From the NCBI GenBank assembly GCA_029932385.1, contig JAOZQE010000010.1:1-36424 (forward strand): DNA of 36,424 bases, given 5' to 3'. Positions 16,384 to 24,386 of the stretch are shown here, in pieces (positions within the stretch are counted from its first letter, which is position 1; each line of letters opens with the position of its first letter). The notes below the pieces were generated by a model. That model did no database searches, was not told the origin of the DNA, and was given only the letters and a program-made list of their open reading frames with translations. This stretch comes from a bacterium. Its GTDB lineage: Bacteria; Desulfobacterota; Anaeroferrophillalia; Anaeroferrophillales; Tharpellaceae. The translations under genes and the position numbers were made by a program.

Positions 16384-17351
16384 TGACTCTACCGGTTAAA
16401 CTTTCGTACCGGAAACTCCTCTGGCCCGAAGCCGGAGTTTCCGGTATAAATTTAAACCAAGAGCCGGCCGGCGGCGAGACTTTTCTTTGGAAATCGATCA
16501 CAAGTTACTTTTTATGCAGTATAATTTTCCTGACGTTGATCAGTTCTCTTCTATTTTGCGGCTGTACTTCTCCGCTAGATGTTGTGGCAATAATCGACGA
16601 TGAGCCGATCACCCGTGATCAGCTTAAGACCCGGCTTAACACTTACGATGAAAAGGCGGTTTTTGCCGCCGCAACTGACTCTGAAACTCAGACGCAATTT
16701 ACAAACGCCGAAGCAGCCCTGACACAGTTGATCAACGAACGACTCCTGCTCATAGAAGCTCGCAAACTTAAACTTCTAGCTGACAGCGATAGAGATGATC
16801 CGGGAAAATGCAAACAGGCTATCCGCAAAGTCCTGATCCGACTCGGGGAGAAAGTCTCTTTCCCCTCTTATCAAGAGGCCTTTACTTACTACAATCAGCA
16901 CCGCAACAAATTCTCAAGTAAAACGCGCTATCAACTGGAGCACCTGCTTCTTAAATCAGAGAATCTAGCCTGGGAGTTAAAGGAACAACTTGAAAATGGC
17001 GAGTTAAGCATCGCTGATGCAACTCGCCGGCAGACTCCCGACATCCAGTCTGCCAAGATTGATAATCAACATCTGATAACGGTAGATGAAATGCCGGTGG
17101 GGGTGGCTGCAATCCTGCCTGACTTAAAAATTAACCAGATCAGCCCACCGATAGCAACCCCTTACGGTTATCACCTTATTATAATCAAAAAAATAGTACC
17201 GGCTGGCAATATTCCTTTCCCCGAAGTTGAAAATAAAATTAAAGATTCACTCTTTAGCGAACGACTTAAAAAAAATTATCAAAACTGGCTGGAACTAAGC
17301 CGTAAGCAACACACCATCAAAATCTACCACAAGCATCTATCCGGTTTATAG
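16383..17351 (+). CDS. PpiC/SurA-like probable lipoprotein
   Basis: A 322-residue protein whose ATG overlaps the previous stop by one base (TAATG). A hydrophobic segment at about 40-58 ends in LLFCGCTSP, a loose lipobox with Cys61 as the probable lipid-bearing residue. A SurA_N-like region follows (VVAIIDDEPITRDQL) and then a degenerate parvulin domain at about 180-262 (YQLEHLLLKSE, then ATPYGYHLIIIKKI). The 39 residues ahead of the hydrophobic segment are unusual for a lipoprotein. No standard start codon exists between them and the membrane segment in this frame. A 13-bp perfect inverted repeat (16407-16446) lies in that stretch. Probably an anchored periplasmic chaperone; catalytic activity is doubtful. 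Confidence 0.82.
   Translation: MTLPVKLSYRKLLWPEAGVSGINLNQEPAGGETFLWKSITSYFLCSIIFLTLISSLLFCGCTSPLDVVAIIDDEPITRDQLKTRLNTYDEKAVFAAATDSETQTQFTNAEAALTQLINERLLLIEARKLKLLADSDRDDPGKCKQAIRKVLIRLGEKVSFPSYQEAFTYYNQHRNKFSSKTRYQLEHLLLKSENLAWELKEQLENGELSIADATRRQTPDIQSAKIDNQHLITVDEMPVGVAAILPDLKINQISPPIATPYGYHLIIIKKIVPAGNIPFPEVENKIKDSLFSERLKKNYQNWLELSRKQHTIKIYHKHLSGL
16407..16446 (+). repeat. Perfect 13-bp inverted repeat inside the start of the second PpiC gene
   Basis: TACCGGAAACTCC (16407-16419) and GGAGTTTCCGGTA (16434-16446) are exact reverse complements around a 14-base loop. In RNA this is a strong hairpin within codons 9-22 of the downstream frame, followed by TAAATTTAAA. Confidence 0.85.
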
Positions 17352-17366
17352 AAAGAGAAGGAATAT

Positions 17367-18323
17367 ATGAAAAAAAATTTAATCCTTTTAGCCCTGATTC
17401 TCTGCCTGAATCTCATCCCCCGGCCCGCAATTGCCATAATCACCAACCGGGTGGTCGCCATTGTCGGTAATAAGATCATCACCGAAATGGATCTGCGCTA
17501 TGCTATCAAGGTCGAGCATAACCTGGACGATTTTAGACATCTTCCCCAAAACGAACAAGATGCTATCACAAGTAAAAAACTTGATGGCCTGATCGATGAC
17601 CAGCTTATTGCCTTAAAAGCTGCTTCCCTGGGTATCAATGTCAGCGATGAAAATGTGGATGCAACGATTGAAAGGGTTTTAACCCAGAACAATATGACGC
17701 AAGAAACACTGGGACAGGCTCTGGCCGCGCAGGGACTTACGTTCACATCCTACCGGAATAAAATCGCCACCGATCTGCTTAAGGCGAGGTTTGTCAGCAA
17801 AGTGGTCAAGGCCAACATCATAATCACCAACCAGGAAATTCTTGATTATGCCAAGGAGAATGGTCTCTTCGACCAGGAAGTAAGTGTTACTTTAGCCCAG
17901 ATTTTCATTCCTAATGACTCCCCGAATGCGGCCGACGGCAAGAAAAATGAACTCTGGAAAAAGGTTCGCGAAAGATTAAAAAATGAAGAGAATTTTTATG
18001 CCCTCGCGAGTGAATTTTCCGAGGGTCCGGCGGCTCAGAAAGGGGGCCGCCTGGGAACTTTCAAGAAAGGCAACCTGCTCCAGGAAATTGAAGATGTGGC
18101 TTATGATATTTCTCTGGGTGAAACCAGTGATGTCATAAAATCATCTCTCGGCTACCACATGATTACAGTCAGTAACCGAACCGGCCCCGAAGAGGAAAAC
18201 TCATTAACTCCAGACGCTGAAGCAGAAATAAAAACAACCCTTTACAATAACAAACTGGAACATTCAATTAAAAATTTAGGCCAGGATCTACGCCAGGAAT
18301 ACAACGTCAGAATTATACAGTAA
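17367..18323 (+). CDS. surA: SurA-like periplasmic chaperone
   Basis: A 318-residue outer-membrane protein chaperone and parvulin. The signal peptide is about residues 1-23 (MKKNLILLALILCLNLIPRPAIA). A SurA N-terminal domain (about 24-165) shows VVAIVGNKIITEMDLRYA. There is a single PpiC domain (about 170-270) with GGRLGTFKKG and SSLGYHMITV, then a C-terminal helix. E. coli SurA has two parvulin domains; single-domain versions are common elsewhere. AGAAGGAA lies seven bases upstream of ATG 17367. It closes the run of three foldase genes and is followed by a strong terminator. The surA name rests on the N-terminal domain and context. Confidence 0.88.
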   Translation: MKKNLILLALILCLNLIPRPAIAIITNRVVAIVGNKIITEMDLRYAIKVEHNLDDFRHLPQNEQDAITSKKLDGLIDDQLIALKAASLGINVSDENVDATIERVLTQNNMTQETLGQALAAQGLTFTSYRNKIATDLLKARFVSKVVKANIIITNQEILDYAKENGLFDQEVSVTLAQIFIPNDSPNAADGKKNELWKKVRERLKNEENFYALASEFSEGPAAQKGGRLGTFKKGNLLQEIEDVAYDISLGETSDVIKSSLGYHMITVSNRTGPEEENSLTPDAEAEIKTTLYNNKLEHSIKNLGQDLRQEYNVRIIQ

Positions 18324-18463
18324 CGAACTACTGGCAATTAATCCGTCTGTTATTTTACCTTCTCAATCAAGTTAAATGCAATAAAGCCAGTCAGTAAAAG
18401 CAACAGAGTCTGACACCAACCCCATTGTTTTCTTATGGGTTCATAGCCACCATACAAAAAACC

Positions 18464-18504
18464 TAAAAGACCCCTGCTGCGAGGTTCGCAGCAGGGGTCT
18501 TTTA
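18464..18504. terminator. Strong bidirectional terminator after surA
   Basis: A perfect 19-bp stem (18464-18482 with 18486-18504) has only a 3-base loop, a GC-rich core ACCCCTGCTGCGA and A/T ends (TAAAAG, CTTTTA). It can stop the plus-strand surA operon and the minus-strand gene that ends at 18591. Confidence 0.88.
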
Positions 18505-18590
18505 ATGAAAGCAAATCAAAAACAGTTGTCGTAAATCGAAACAACAAAACTTAAGCTCTGTTTATTTCTGGTTAATTGTTTGACCAATTA

Positions 18591-19112
18591 TTAATGGGAA
18601 AAAAATGTTTGGAAACCGAACCCGCCGATATCATACATTAAAAATTGAGTAACAGTAAATCCACCTTTGGTTGAGAATATCACAAGTTGTGTCGGAGAGC
18701 GAAAAGGCTCTTCACCCAGAAAAAATTCGTCATTTACCACTCTAGTTATATCAGTCTTCCCTGTAAAATCAACCCGTATTGCACGGTAAGTCTCACCATT
18801 ATGAAGATACCCCACTAACAATTCTTCACCTTTAACACAATTGAAATTAAGGCCGGTAATCCAATGTGGAGCTACTATATTATAGGGTATTGTCAAATAA
18901 CTATGATACTCGGTTTCCCCTCTTGTAGAAACAATGGCACCTTCTTCTGCTTCTTCACTGGCATTTTGCAGGGCAGCCATGCAATCCTGGAATTCTGCTA
19001 TAATATCAGCTTCACTGTTCCCCTCCTGAGCCGCGCACGTCATAGTTAAGCCCGGCAAGATTAAAACGGTCAACAACAACAACAACCCCAGCAATAAACT
19101 TCTCTTCAACAT
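18591..19112 (-). CDS. Orphan secreted protein, unknown function
   Basis: A 173-residue protein that I do not recognise. A clear signal peptide covers about residues 1-28 (MLKRSLLLGLLLLLT, ending near TCAAQ), with cleavage expected near residue 29. The mature part has an acidic N-terminal helix (EADIIAEFQDCMAALQNASEEAEEGA) and then beta-like strands rich in Phe, Thr and Gly. Two cysteines (Cys44, Cys92) could form a disulfide. There is no TPR, SH3 or lipobox motif. AAAAGGAGA lies close upstream of the ATG, so it is a real translated gene. It lies between the surA terminator and the carbamoyltransferase, on the latter's strand, and looks more AT-rich than its neighbours. Confidence 0.8.
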   Translation of the reverse strand: MLKRSLLLGLLLLLTVLILPGLTMTCAAQEGNSEADIIAEFQDCMAALQNASEEAEEGAIVSTRGETEYHSYLTIPYNIVAPHWITGLNFNCVKGEELLVGYLHNGETYRAIRVDFTGKTDITRVVNDEFFLGEEPFRSPTQLVIFSTKGGFTVTQFLMYDIGGFGFQTFFSH

Positions 19113-19252
19113 AGTGTTCTCCTTTTAACTCTGCTTAAATTAACATTAATCAATGCTAGCTGTACCATAGATATACCTATATTACAAGTGGTTACATTGA
19201 TTAAAATTTCGGCTCGGTCTTTCTTAATAATATAGTATAAGAGCCTGATCTG

Positions 19253-20986
19253 TTACTCTTTTGCTTCTTTTGTTACCAAGATATCACCGAGCATCAGATA
19301 CTCGAGGTCACAGCCGTAGAACATGTTCAAGGCGTCAGTTGGCGAGCAGATCATGGGCTCGCCCCGGCGGTTTAACGACGTGTTTAAAACTACCGGCACC
19401 CCGCGCAGTTTTTCCAGCTCCTGCAGCAGGGCGTAATAACGGGGATTGGTTTCACGATCAACGATCTGCGCCCGGGCCGTACCGTCTTCATGCACAACTT
19501 CCGGGATTTTCTTCTTCCACGCTTCAGCTACAGTAAACGCAAAAGTCATATAGGGTGCCGGATGATCGGTCTGGAGAATCTCCGCCGCTACCGTATCCAG
19601 TATGCTTGGACAAAACGGCCGCCAGCGCTCCCGATATTTTATCTGTGCGTTGATCCGATCCGCGACCCCGCGATGACTAGGGTCACCTAAGATGCTGCGA
19701 CAGCCTAAAGCCCGGGGACCAAACTCCATGCGTCCCTGAAACCAGGCTAAAGGATTCCCATCCGCTAAAATCCGGGCCCCGGTTTTCGGGACATCCGCGA
19801 TCTCTTCCCAATGCGGTTTTTCCGGATGTTGCCGGATCGCTTCAAGACACTGTTCCCGGTTATAGGCCGGGCCTAAGTAAACGTGCTTAAGTTTTTTAAT
19901 TTTTTCGCCCCGGGCATTCGCGACATAGGAGGCCGCACCAATCGCGGTACCCGCATCACTGGCCGCAGGCTGAACAAAAAGCTCATTAACGTAAGGCAAT
20001 TCCATAAGCCGCTGATTGAGCTTCACATTCAACGCCACTCCACCAGCAAAACAGAGTCTTCCGGTCTCCCGCAGGATATCACCCAGGTAAGTTTCAACCA
20101 ATTTTAGTGAAGTTTCTTCGAGCAATTTCTGGATCGATGCGGCATAATCGATATAGGGGTCATCGATTTCATCACCCTCCCGCTTGGGACCGAGCCAGTC
20201 AATCAGCTTCGGGCTGAAATAGTAACCTCGGTTCTGATCTTTAAAGCGGCGCAAACCGACGACGTTAACCAAATCAGTGTTAACCTTAAGATTCCGGCCA
20301 TCAGACTCCAGGAGCCGAGAAAAATCATACTTTTCCGGATTACCGTAAGGAGCCATCCCCATCACCTTGAATTCACCGTCAAGCATTTCGAAACCGAGAA
20401 ACTGAGTCATCGCCCCGTAAACCCCGCCGAGTGAGTCGGGGTCATAAAATTCCTTAATCTTGTGAATCACCCCATTCTCACCGTAGCCGAAAAAGGTGGT
20501 CGCATATTCACCTTTACCATCGATCCCCAAGATGGCGCATTTCCCCTCATAACCGCTTAAATGGTAGGCACTGGAAGCATGCGCCAGATGGTGTTCAACC
20601 GGAATAAAGGGTGATTTATCGGCATCAATCCCGAGATCGGCCATAAGCTGCAGAATTCCGCGCCGGTTGCGCCGGAAATGGCGGTTGCCGTTGAAAAGAG
20701 CATCCAGAGCCCGATCCGGAGCATACCAGTAACGTTTGGCAAAATGCAGACGCCCGGGATGAGTGAAACCCATTTCGGCGAAAGGAAAAGCGACATAGTC
20801 GATCTGTTCCGGTTTAACTTCGGCAAAATCAAGACAGAAACGGGCGGCATGATAGGGCCAGCGGTTCTTCGCATGCTTATCCCGTAAAAACCGCTCCTCC
20901 TCTGCCGCCGCCACCAGCTCGCCATCGATAAAGATGGCGGCCGAAGGATCATGGGTCAGAGACCCGGAAAGACCTAAAACTATCAT
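19253..20986 (-). CDS. NodU/CmcH-family carbamoyltransferase
   Basis: A 577-residue enzyme predicted to move a carbamoyl group from carbamoyl phosphate, through carbamoyl-AMP, to a hydroxyl group on a sugar or similar acceptor. The N-terminal Kae1-like domain (about 1-350) opens with VLGLSGSLTHDPSAAIF and has EHHLAHASSAYHLSG (131-145) with the metal-binding histidines, and CFAGGVALNVKLN (312-324). The C-terminal domain (about 365-570) has GRMEFGPRALGCRSIL and RERWRPFCPSIL. The gene follows a tandem sugar-kinase gene by 92 bases on the same strand. In Pseudomonas aeruginosa a related carbamoyltransferase lies among LPS-core kinases and carbamoylates heptose. The same role here is inference; antibiotic or Nod-factor tailoring is less likely without biosynthetic neighbours. 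Confidence 0.9.
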   Translation of the reverse strand: MIVLGLSGSLTHDPSAAIFIDGELVAAAEEERFLRDKHAKNRWPYHAARFCLDFAEVKPEQIDYVAFPFAEMGFTHPGRLHFAKRYWYAPDRALDALFNGNRHFRRNRRGILQLMADLGIDADKSPFIPVEHHLAHASSAYHLSGYEGKCAILGIDGKGEYATTFFGYGENGVIHKIKEFYDPDSLGGVYGAMTQFLGFEMLDGEFKVMGMAPYGNPEKYDFSRLLESDGRNLKVNTDLVNVVGLRRFKDQNRGYYFSPKLIDWLGPKREGDEIDDPYIDYAASIQKLLEETSLKLVETYLGDILRETGRLCFAGGVALNVKLNQRLMELPYVNELFVQPAASDAGTAIGAASYVANARGEKIKKLKHVYLGPAYNREQCLEAIRQHPEKPHWEEIADVPKTGARILADGNPLAWFQGRMEFGPRALGCRSILGDPSHRGVADRINAQIKYRERWRPFCPSILDTVAAEILQTDHPAPYMTFAFTVAEAWKKKIPEVVHEDGTARAQIVDRETNPRYYALLQELEKLRGVPVVLNTSLNRRGEPMICSPTDALNMFYGCDLEYLMLGDILVTKEAKE

Positions 20987-21078
20987 GATTTTTCAATTCC
21001 TTAACTGGTCACAGAAAGATGCAAAAGATATCATTAATATCCGACCCGCTGGAGCCGGAAAATGGAAAACACTCAAGG

Positions 21079-22578
21079 TCATAATAACAATTTCTCGATA
21101 ATCCGTTGAAACGAAAGCTCAAGCTCAGGCACATCATGCCAATTTGCAAGCAGCCGGCGGTAATCCCGCGAAACCGCAACCTTAAAACCTGATTCCGGCC
21201 GAGCCCAACTACGCATGGCATCCAGATCGAGCAGATAGAGTTTGGAATCGCTGCCGCAGAGAAAATTGGTCGCCTTGAAATCACCATGACTCAACCCCAA
21301 ATTCCGAAGCTGGGTCAGCAGTACAGCAAATTGCCGAAGCCATTTTTCAAGCTCTGCGGCCGAGATATCCGGCCGCCGGATATGATCATAAGCTGAACTT
21401 CCGGCAACATACTCACTGATAAAATAGGCTGTCGAACGCAGACCGAAAGATCGCTTTTCGAGCATCGCCACCGGTTTCGGGGTCGCAATCCGCCACCAGT
21501 TCAACCGCTGCCCCATTTTCCAGGAGACAAAAGCCCGACTCGGCCTGAAGCAGCGTCTGAACGCGTGCGTAAAATTTTTGATATTATAACGTTTTACCAC
21601 CAGATCCCGACCATCAATATTGATCCTGACCACGGTGGCACTGTTGCCGGCTTTGAGAATTTCACCATCAGCCAGCAATTCATCCGGGTGGTGCAACAAT
21701 CGCTCTAAATCTCCGCCCTGATAAGTACGATCGAGCAAGGTATAAAAACCAGCTTCCCGGCGGGCCACAAAAGCGGTGCAGTTACGCAATGATTTGGTGA
21801 CAAACTTATCCACTTTTTTACGCCGGTGGCCACCGATCTGAACTCTCAGGCGTTCAAGCTCTCGAGGCTCTATCGACCAATCCCGGCAACCACAGTAACT
21901 CTGCCACAAACGCTCGAGATGTTCGTCAATTCCGGGATAGGGTTCCGCCAGAAAAAGAGCCAGGTTGGCCAGGCTTGATTTACGTCCGAGAGCCCGACCG
22001 GCATTTTTACTCTCGACCGCATCACCATCAATGGTGAAAAGATCATCATTACTGAAGAGAAAATTACTCCAGTGAATATCACTTTGCAAAAGACCGGCCA
22101 CGTGATGTCCGGCAATTACAGCACATACCCTTTCCAGTAATTTAAACCGTAATTGCTTTTCATCCTGACTGAACCAGAGGTCAACTAAAGTTGCAGCCGG
22201 CTTAATCTCAGCAAATATGATCAGCGGCAAACGCCCGGCTGAAACGGTTCCGTGGAAAAGCAGATTCGGTGTCTTGATCCCGGCAGCCGTAAGCACCCTG
22301 ACCCCGGCCAATTCACGCTTAAAATGCCGCCCGCCATTGCGGCGGTCAAGATAGAATTTGACGACGACCTCGCGCTCCTTCCAGAGGGCCGCACAGACCA
22401 TTCTTTTTCCGGGAATAAGCCGCAAAAGTTTACGACAGACAAGTTTTTCGACAGCCTCTTCCCGGACTTCGGAAAGGGGAAGTGTAAAGGGCAGTTTAAG
22501 ATCAAACTGCGCCCGTCGCAATGCCTCTGGATTTGCTAACCAACCGGAATCAACCATAGCTTGCCATTCTACTATCAT
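21079..22578 (-). CDS. Tandem-domain LPS-kinase-like protein (InaA/WaaP superfamily)
   Basis: About 499-506 residues holding two protein-kinase-fold domains of the type that phosphorylates LPS core sugars. Numbered from the TTG at 22599, domain 1 (about 45-235) has VVVKFYLDRR with Lys81, a catalytic loop SDIHWSNF (Asp174, Asn179) and IDGD (191-194). Domain 2 (about 305-500) has LVVKRY with Lys336, HGDFKATNF (His438, Asp440, Asn445) and LLDLDAM (Asp458). Domain 1 lacks the usual His before the catalytic Asp; domain 2 keeps it. There are no membrane segments, so it is cytoplasmic. The start is uncertain: TTG at 22599, or ATG at 22578 or 22557, none with a good ribosome site. It probably shares an operon with the carbamoyltransferase and would phosphorylate heptose or Kdo. 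Confidence 0.85.
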   Translation of the reverse strand: MIVEWQAMVDSGWLANPEALRRAQFDLKLPFTLPLSEVREEAVEKLVCRKLLRLIPGKRMVCAALWKEREVVVKFYLDRRNGGRHFKRELAGVRVLTAAGIKTPNLLFHGTVSAGRLPLIIFAEIKPAATLVDLWFSQDEKQLRFKLLERVCAVIAGHHVAGLLQSDIHWSNFLFSNDDLFTIDGDAVESKNAGRALGRKSSLANLALFLAEPYPGIDEHLERLWQSYCGCRDWSIEPRELERLRVQIGGHRRKKVDKFVTKSLRNCTAFVARREAGFYTLLDRTYQGGDLERLLHHPDELLADGEILKAGNSATVVRINIDGRDLVVKRYNIKNFTHAFRRCFRPSRAFVSWKMGQRLNWWRIATPKPVAMLEKRSFGLRSTAYFISEYVAGSSAYDHIRRPDISAAELEKWLRQFAVLLTQLRNLGLSHGDFKATNFLCGSDSKLYLLDLDAMRSWARPESGFKVAVSRDYRRLLANWHDVPELELSFQRIIEKLLL

Positions 22579-22665
22579 GGCATACAGTTTGGCAACCAAA
22601 AACAGTATTTAATGAAATTGCGGCAACATAAACCGCTCGGCCAACCGGATTTCAACATCGTTTAA

Positions 22666-22726
22666 AACAAAAAGGCCGGGATCGACAACAGGACACCACT
22701 AGTGGTGAATCTGCCCGAACCCGGCT
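22666..22726 (-). terminator. Terminator of the SH3 protein gene, with an internal palindrome
   Basis: On the minus strand, GCCGGG (22725-22720) pairs with CCCGGC (22680-22675) and is followed by TTTTTG and further Ts. Inside the loop is a perfect 14-bp palindrome, CACCACTAGTGGTG (22694-22707), that can form its own hairpin. The whole lies between the SH3 gene and the kinase gene. Confidence 0.65.
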
Positions 22727-22788
22727 CTATTTATTGAGCTAATATCAACAGCACGGCTGGAAAAAGCACCGCCGTTACCGTCTTGAAC

Positions 22789-23274
22789 CTACCAGACCAA
22801 TGATGCGTGAATCCAGCCCTGATCTCCATCTTCGTGCTCAATTTTAAGCCAGCGGCCCTTGCGCTTGATGACCTTCAAAGGCACCTCTCGGTCAACCTTA
22901 AATAAGATATGATTGTCACTGCCGGGGCCGGAGCGAATATTGCAGTCATTTTTCAAGGTGATAACGGTTCCGGTTTTAACCAGTAGATCTTTATAAAGCC
23001 AGCCGGTATCACCTTCGAAATCCTTACATTCGTACCAGTCACCCTTTTTTTTCAAAATCTGGAAAGGATGATATTTAGTAACTTGCCAACTAACTGCACT
23101 GGTTTTACTTGGGCCGGAACGCACATTGGCCGTACTGACTTTCACCGACATCCGTTGTGCCGCCTGCACCCCGGAGACCGGCAGCAGTGCAAAACATAAT
23201 CCCAGCAACAAAAATACGGTTATTGATCTTAAAAAAATCTGCTCTTTCATTCCAGATGCTGCGGCTTCAACCAT
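22789..23274 (-). CDS. Secreted protein with two bacterial SH3 domains
   Basis: A 153-161 residue exported protein. The signal peptide (MKEQIFLRSITVFLLLGLCF to about VQA) is followed by two SH3_3-type repeats. The first is at about 43-97 (VKVSTANVRSGPSKTSAV, then WYECKDFEGDTGWLYKDLL). The second is at about 101-160 (TLKNDCNIRSGPGSDNHIL, then WLKIEHEDGDQGWIHASLV). Such repeats usually bind peptidoglycan or peptides in the periplasm; no catalytic domain is attached. The start is ATG 23274, with GAGGG 12 bases upstream, or the internal ATG at 23250, which gives a more compact signal peptide. It has its own promoter at 23335-23363 and a terminator just downstream. Confidence 0.88.
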   Translation of the reverse strand: MVEAAASGMKEQIFLRSITVFLLLGLCFALLPVSGVQAAQRMSVKVSTANVRSGPSKTSAVSWQVTKYHPFQILKKKGDWYECKDFEGDTGWLYKDLLVKTGTVITLKNDCNIRSGPGSDNHILFKVDREVPLKVIKRKGRWLKIEHEDGDQGWIHASLVW

Positions 23275-23334
23275 CTTTAAACTCTACCCTCTCAATTTTA
23301 AGACTCGATATTTTATTACCCTGATAATGCCTGG

Positions 23335-23363
23335 ATACTAACCAAGAGAGAGTTTAGAGTCAA
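23335..23363 (-). promoter_or_regulatory. Promoter of the SH3 protein gene
   Basis: On the minus strand TTGACT (23363-23358), a 17-base spacer and TAGTAT (23340-23335) form a near-consensus sigma-70 promoter about 60 bases ahead of the start codon. Confidence 0.65.
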
Positions 23364-23574
23364 GCCTTTTCGCCATCGGTTTTTAAAGTTTTACAACTTA
23401 ATTCAAATTACGTTTTCAGCAACAATTATCTTGACATCACCCAGGCAGATATGACACTCACGTCGCAAAGAAAATTGCGAGACCGCAACTTATGTCCGGA
23501 GAATGTTCGGCCCAATAACTGAATTTATATCTATTTGTTCCGGGCCGCAACCGCAATCAACCTGGAGACCCAAA
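23364..23574. other. Divergent intergenic region ahead of the enoyl-CoA hydratase operon
   Basis: This holds the upstream leader of the hydratase operon. A TTGACA occurs at 23431-23436, but no well-spaced -10 follows it, so I do not call a promoter. The hydratase frame is open from 23503, but those extra 24 codons are not family-like and are treated as non-coding. Confidence 0.5.
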
Positions 23575-24384
23575 ATGACCTACGAAACTGTAATTTATGA
23601 GTGCCTGGACGGCGTTGGTATTCTTCGTCTAAATCGGCCCGACCGCATGAACGCGGTCATCGAACAACTCTATCTCGATATTCAAGCGGTTCTTAAAAAT
23701 GCCGCTCAAGACGAAAATGTCCGGAGCCTGATATTAACCGGTTCAGTCCGCAAACGCCCTGAGGGTGACAAACAGGCATTCTGTGCCGGTGCCGACCTCA
23801 AAGAACACAAAAAAGGCGAACGCACCCCCTGGCAGAAACGCGAATACATCCTCTTGGCCCATGAGACCACAAGACAACTCTATGTTTTCCCTAAACCGGT
23901 TATCGTCGTAGTTAACGGTGCCGCCCGCGGTGCCGGAACCGAACTCGCCTTAAACGGAGATTTCCTGCTGATGGCGGATAAAGCCACCATCGCCTTCCCT
24001 GAAACCGGACTCGGCACCTTTGTCGGCGGCGGCGTCACCTCGCACTTAAGCAAACTTATCGGCCGCCAGAGAGCCAAGGAGTTGGTCTTCACCGGCCGGG
24101 TTCTGAATGGTAAGGATGCAGTTGATATCGGCCTGGCTCTGCAGTCACACCCGATTGACGAACTTATGCCTGCAGCCTTAAAAATGGCTGCAACCCTGGC
24201 CGGTAAAGCTCCAATCTCAATGAAATTCGCCAAGACTATTCTTAATCAGGCCGAAAGTCTTGACCTGCAAACCGCCTTAATGATTGAAGCGGAAGCAATT
24301 CTCGCCTGCATGACAACGGATGACTGGCGTGAGGGGATTGTCGCTTTTGCTGAAAAACGTACACCAACATATTACGGGAGATAA
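23575..24384 (+). CDS. Enoyl-CoA hydratase/isomerase (crotonase family)
   Basis: A 269-residue crotonase-fold enzyme expected to hydrate a 2-enoyl-CoA. The acyl-CoA oxyanion-hole segment is FCAGADLKEH, followed by NGAARGAGTELALNGD and PETGLGTFVGGGVTSHL. The two Glu positions used by classical hydratases are both retained (GTEL and PETG). The start at 23575 is chosen because GGAG lies upstream and MTYETVIYE begins the normal first strand; the frame itself opens at 23503. The ADP-forming acyl-CoA synthetase begins two bases after the stop, so the two act in one short acyl-CoA pathway. The substrate is not deducible. Confidence 0.9.
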   Translation: MTYETVIYECLDGVGILRLNRPDRMNAVIEQLYLDIQAVLKNAAQDENVRSLILTGSVRKRPEGDKQAFCAGADLKEHKKGERTPWQKREYILLAHETTRQLYVFPKPVIVVVNGAARGAGTELALNGDFLLMADKATIAFPETGLGTFVGGGVTSHLSKLIGRQRAKELVFTGRVLNGKDAVDIGLALQSHPIDELMPAALKMAATLAGKAPISMKFAKTILNQAESLDLQTALMIEAEAILACMTTDDWREGIVAFAEKRTPTYYGR

Positions 24385-24386
24385 AC

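Noticed and set aside
18350-18547. 65-residue minus-strand frame with a hydrophobic C-terminus.
   Set aside because: It contains the whole 19-bp surA terminator, so the coding appearance is very likely chance.
23431-23459. TTGACA upstream of the enoyl-CoA hydratase as a promoter.
   Set aside because: The only -10-like hexamer (TATGAC) is 13 bases away, too close for a sigma-70 promoter.
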